DNA of 7,002 nt. It comes from Candidatus Wirthbacteria bacterium CG2_30_54_11. Lineage in GTDB: Bacteria > Patescibacteriota > CG2-30-54-11. The stretch covers positions 1-7,002 of the forward strand of contig MNZT01000039.1 of assembly GCA_001873755.1 (NCBI GenBank), given 5' to 3'. Below the pieces are notes generated by a model. The model did not search any database and was not told the origin of the DNA. It saw only the letters and a program-made list of their open reading frames with translations. Positions 5,723 through 7,002 of the stretch are shown here, in pieces; position 1 is the first letter of the stretch, and each line of letters opens with the position of its first letter. Made by a program: the position numbers and the translations under genes.

Positions 5723-6708
5723 GTAATGCTGAGCCTTTCGGCTGCAGGTTCCGTGATCGGCAGGAAAGGTTGTTTTTCGAGCGGGGCGCTGAACCCTGCC
5801 GCCTTGTGGTGGCCACCTCCGCCGAACAGTCCGGCATAGTAGGCGGCATCGGTGCCGTTGCTGGTCCGGATGCTTCCCTTGACCATGGCGTTCCCTCTCT
5901 CCGAGAGGATGATGGTCATTTTGACCCCGGGGATCCCGTGAACGAGAGCAATGAGGCCTTCGAGCTCTTTTGAGCCTGTCCCGGTGCGGTCGAGGTCTTC
6001 TTCGGAAACGAACACCCAGGCTATGCCTCTGGTCTGGTCAACTTTGAGTTTCTGCAGGGCCATTCCCCAGAGTGCAAGCAGAGGGAAGGACTTTTTTTGA
6101 AAGAGGTAGTAGGTGATATTCTGGTGATTGGCACCGTATTTCTTCAGTCTGGCAGCGATCCTCATGACGTCACTCGTCGTGTTGGAATGCTGAAAGCTGC
6201 CGGTGTCGAAATACAACGCAGCGAGGAGACAGGTCGCCATATCCTGATCGATAGGTGCTTTGATCTCATCAAGTATGTGAACCATGATCTCGCCCACTGA
6301 CGCCGCGTGAGGAACGACCATAGGCAGGGTTCCGAACAGATTATTGGACGGATGGTGGTCGATATTGATGAGAGGGGTGGTGGTGAAAAAGGCTTCGTAT
6401 TCTTTATAAAAGCCGGTCATTTTGGTCAGGTCGGCGCAGTCGATCGTGATGATGAGGTCGTAGAGCCGGGGGGAGAACGTTTTTTCGATGAACTGGATAC
6501 CAGGCAGAAAACGATAGTTTTCTACGGGTGGGTCCATGCATACGGTGGTGACCTGCTTGCCGAATCTGGTGAGCGCCTGTCTCAGGGCGAGCGAAGACCC
6601 CAGGGTGTCTGCATCGGGATTTACATGGGATACCTGAAGTATCGAATGGCTGTTTCCGATCATGGCCGTAAAATCGCGATAGGGGAGTTCCCACATAGAC
6701 CAGATCAC
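5719..6708 (-). CDS. DHH/DHHA1-family phosphoesterase (NrnA-like oligoribonuclease / pAp phosphatase)
   Basis: 329 residues from a GTG start. The DHH domain has its Mn-binding motifs in order: H28, D32 and D34 in SHVNPDADTLGSSLAL, D90 in IDCAD, the DHH triplet 117-119 (INIDHHPSN), and D168 in LYFDTGSF. The DHHA1 substrate-binding domain ends with GGGGHHKAAGF (296-306). NrnA-type enzymes degrade 2-5 nt RNA leftovers and dephosphorylate pAp; length and architecture fit that group, although RecJ-like single-domain relatives cannot be fully excluded. Start choice is uncertain: GTG at 6708, ATG at 6696 and ATG at 6663 are all in frame and none has a good Shine-Dalgarno. Upstream of the GTG there is no start before a TAG (6742-6744). 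The neighbouring insertion sequence lies just upstream and may have altered its leader. Confidence 0.9.
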   Translation of the reverse strand: MIWSMWELPYRDFTAMIGNSHSILQVSHVNPDADTLGSSLALRQALTRFGKQVTTVCMDPPVENYRFLPGIQFIEKTFSPRLYDLIITIDCADLTKMTGFYKEYEAFFTTTPLINIDHHPSNNLFGTLPMVVPHAASVGEIMVHILDEIKAPIDQDMATCLLAALYFDTGSFQHSNTTSDVMRIAARLKKYGANHQNITYYLFQKKSFPLLALWGMALQKLKVDQTRGIAWVFVSEEDLDRTGTGSKELEGLIALVHGIPGVKMTIILSERGNAMVKGSIRTSNGTDAAYYAGLFGGGGHHKAAGFSAPLEKQPFLPITEPAAERLSIT

Positions 6709-6738
6709 TGCGTAAAAGATAATTTGACGAAGGGAGTA

Positions 6739-6767
6739 ACACTACCACGAACGTTTTTTGGTGTCAA
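6739..6767 (-). promoter_or_regulatory. Candidate promoter of the DHH phosphoesterase, possibly with a -35 from an IS end
   Basis: On the minus strand TTGACA (6767-6762, 6/6), a 17-base spacer and TAGTGT (6744-6739, 3/6) would start transcription near 6732, about 24 bases before the GTG. The -35 is perfect and the -10 weak. The plus-strand TGTCAA here could be the terminal TGT of the insertion sequence to the right. Confidence 0.45.
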
Positions 6768-6790
6768 TGTAACGAATTAGATCACGAAAT

Positions 6791-6845
6791 ATCTTACCGA
6801 AGGAGGTAACGTTAGCTCATTCATAATCTTACCGAAAGGTGGGAC
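6791..6845 (+). repeat. Pair of ~20-base direct repeats, ATCTTACCGAA(G/A)G..., 35 bases apart
   Basis: Unit 1 at 6791-6810 and unit 2 at 6826-6845 share ATCTTACCGAA and then diverge partly (GGAGGTAAC versus AGGTGGGAC). Unit 1 is itself a small inverted repeat (TTACC...GGTAA), and unit 2 contains ACCGAAAGGT. A weaker relative at 6721-6740 (TTGACGAAGGGAGTAAC) lies two 35-base steps upstream of unit 1. They are candidate protein-binding sites at the IS end. Confidence 0.6.
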
Positions 6846-6879
6846 AATCTCTTGATTTACAATCAGGAGGGCCCAGAAC

Positions 6880-7002
6880 ATGATGAGCTTCAAAAGTAAA
6901 CGAGAATACATCAAGGAGATCAGGGATAAATATAAACGATCCTCACGATCTCAAAAAAGCCAACTCCTCCAGGATGTCAGTGATATCACCGGGTATCATC
7001 GG
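6880..7002 (+). CDS. N-terminus of an integrase-type (rve/DDE) transposase, 3' end outside window
   Basis: ATG at 6880 opens a frame of 41 codons that runs to the last base without a stop. A strong ribosome binding site, AGGAGG (6865-6870), lies 9 bases upstream; a second ATG follows directly at 6883. The residues include SKREYIKEIRDKYKRSS and LLQDVSDITGYHR, a very basic start with a helix-turn-helix-like segment ending in GYHR. This matches my memory of the N-terminus of integrase-core transposases that begin 'KREYLxxIRxRYxxAS...' and continue 'GYxRKYAI'. The catalytic DDE residues would be beyond the edge, so activity and intactness cannot be judged. It points away from the DHH gene. Confidence 0.75.
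   Translation, partial: MMSFKSKREYIKEIRDKYKRSSRSQKSQLLQDVSDITGYHR

Larger units (their letters stand above)
6762..7002 (+). mobile_element. Left end of an insertion sequence, cut by the window edge; exact tip uncertain
   Basis: A transposase gene starts at 6880, so the element's left end should lie a little upstream. TGTCAATG at 6762 is a plausible tip, because rve-type DDE elements often begin with TG/TGT. It would leave about 118 bases of leader, including two copies of a 20-base repeat (6791-6810, 6826-6845), as expected of subterminal transposase-binding sites. No right end or target duplication is available, so the boundary is an inference. Confidence 0.5.

Noticed and set aside
6307..6780. 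Plus-strand open frame of 157 codons opposite the 5' half of the DHH gene
   Set aside because: Antisense to conserved DHH motifs; its composition follows from the opposite strand, and it ends inside the IS/promoter region without a recognisable domain.
6822..6827. CATAAT as a -10 box for the transposase
   Set aside because: It matches 5/6 of the consensus, but no acceptable -35 lies 15-19 bases upstream.
1..7002. CRISPR array, tRNA or rRNA gene
   Set aside because: Found no regularly spaced near-identical repeats with unique spacers, no cloverleaf-like segments and no rRNA-like conserved stretches.

Overview
Seven protein-coding genes are complete in this window and two are cut by its edges. 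It reads as a piece of bacterial chromosome of roughly balanced base composition. TGA acts as a normal stop (iscS, the IscU fusion and the DHH gene all end in it), so the standard bacterial code applies. The gene set (cysteine desulfurase, Fe-S scaffold, Rrf2 regulator, bacterial-type ferredoxin) suggests a bacterium with Fe-S-based, possibly anaerobic metabolism. The lineage cannot be fixed from sequence reading alone; a candidate-phylum bacterium is possible but unproven.

Layout. Bases 3-704 (+) hold the C-terminal part of an unrecognised, probably exported protein with a Pro/Ala/Thr-rich linker and two Asp/Asn/Gly calcium-loop-like motifs. A bidirectional terminator (706-734) separates it from a convergent minus-strand operon, Rrf2 regulator -> iscS -> iscU-DUF1858 (3071 down to 764). 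That operon has a clear sigma70-type promoter (3108-3136) with a near-palindromic candidate operator over its predicted start site. Its neighbour on the same strand is an MBL-fold hydrolase -> leucyl aminopeptidase pair (5382 down to 3250), ending in a terminator only 2 bases from the Rrf2 promoter. Next is a single-gene ferredoxin unit (5657-5451) with its own promoter and terminator. A DHH/DHHA1 phosphoesterase of NrnA type follows (6708-5719). The right edge (about 6762-7002) looks like the left end of an insertion sequence whose transposase points out of the window.

How the genes work together. IscS supplies sulfur to the IscU-type scaffold, and the Rrf2/IscR-like protein with three clustered cysteines probably senses cluster status and represses its own operon. 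The ferredoxin could supply electrons or be a client. The operon is minimal: no iscA, hscA/hscB or Nfu gene is visible here.

The most interesting points are the IscU scaffold fused through a Lys-rich linker to a DUF1858 CxxC redox domain, and the possibility that the insertion-sequence tip supplies the -35 box that drives the adjacent DHH gene.
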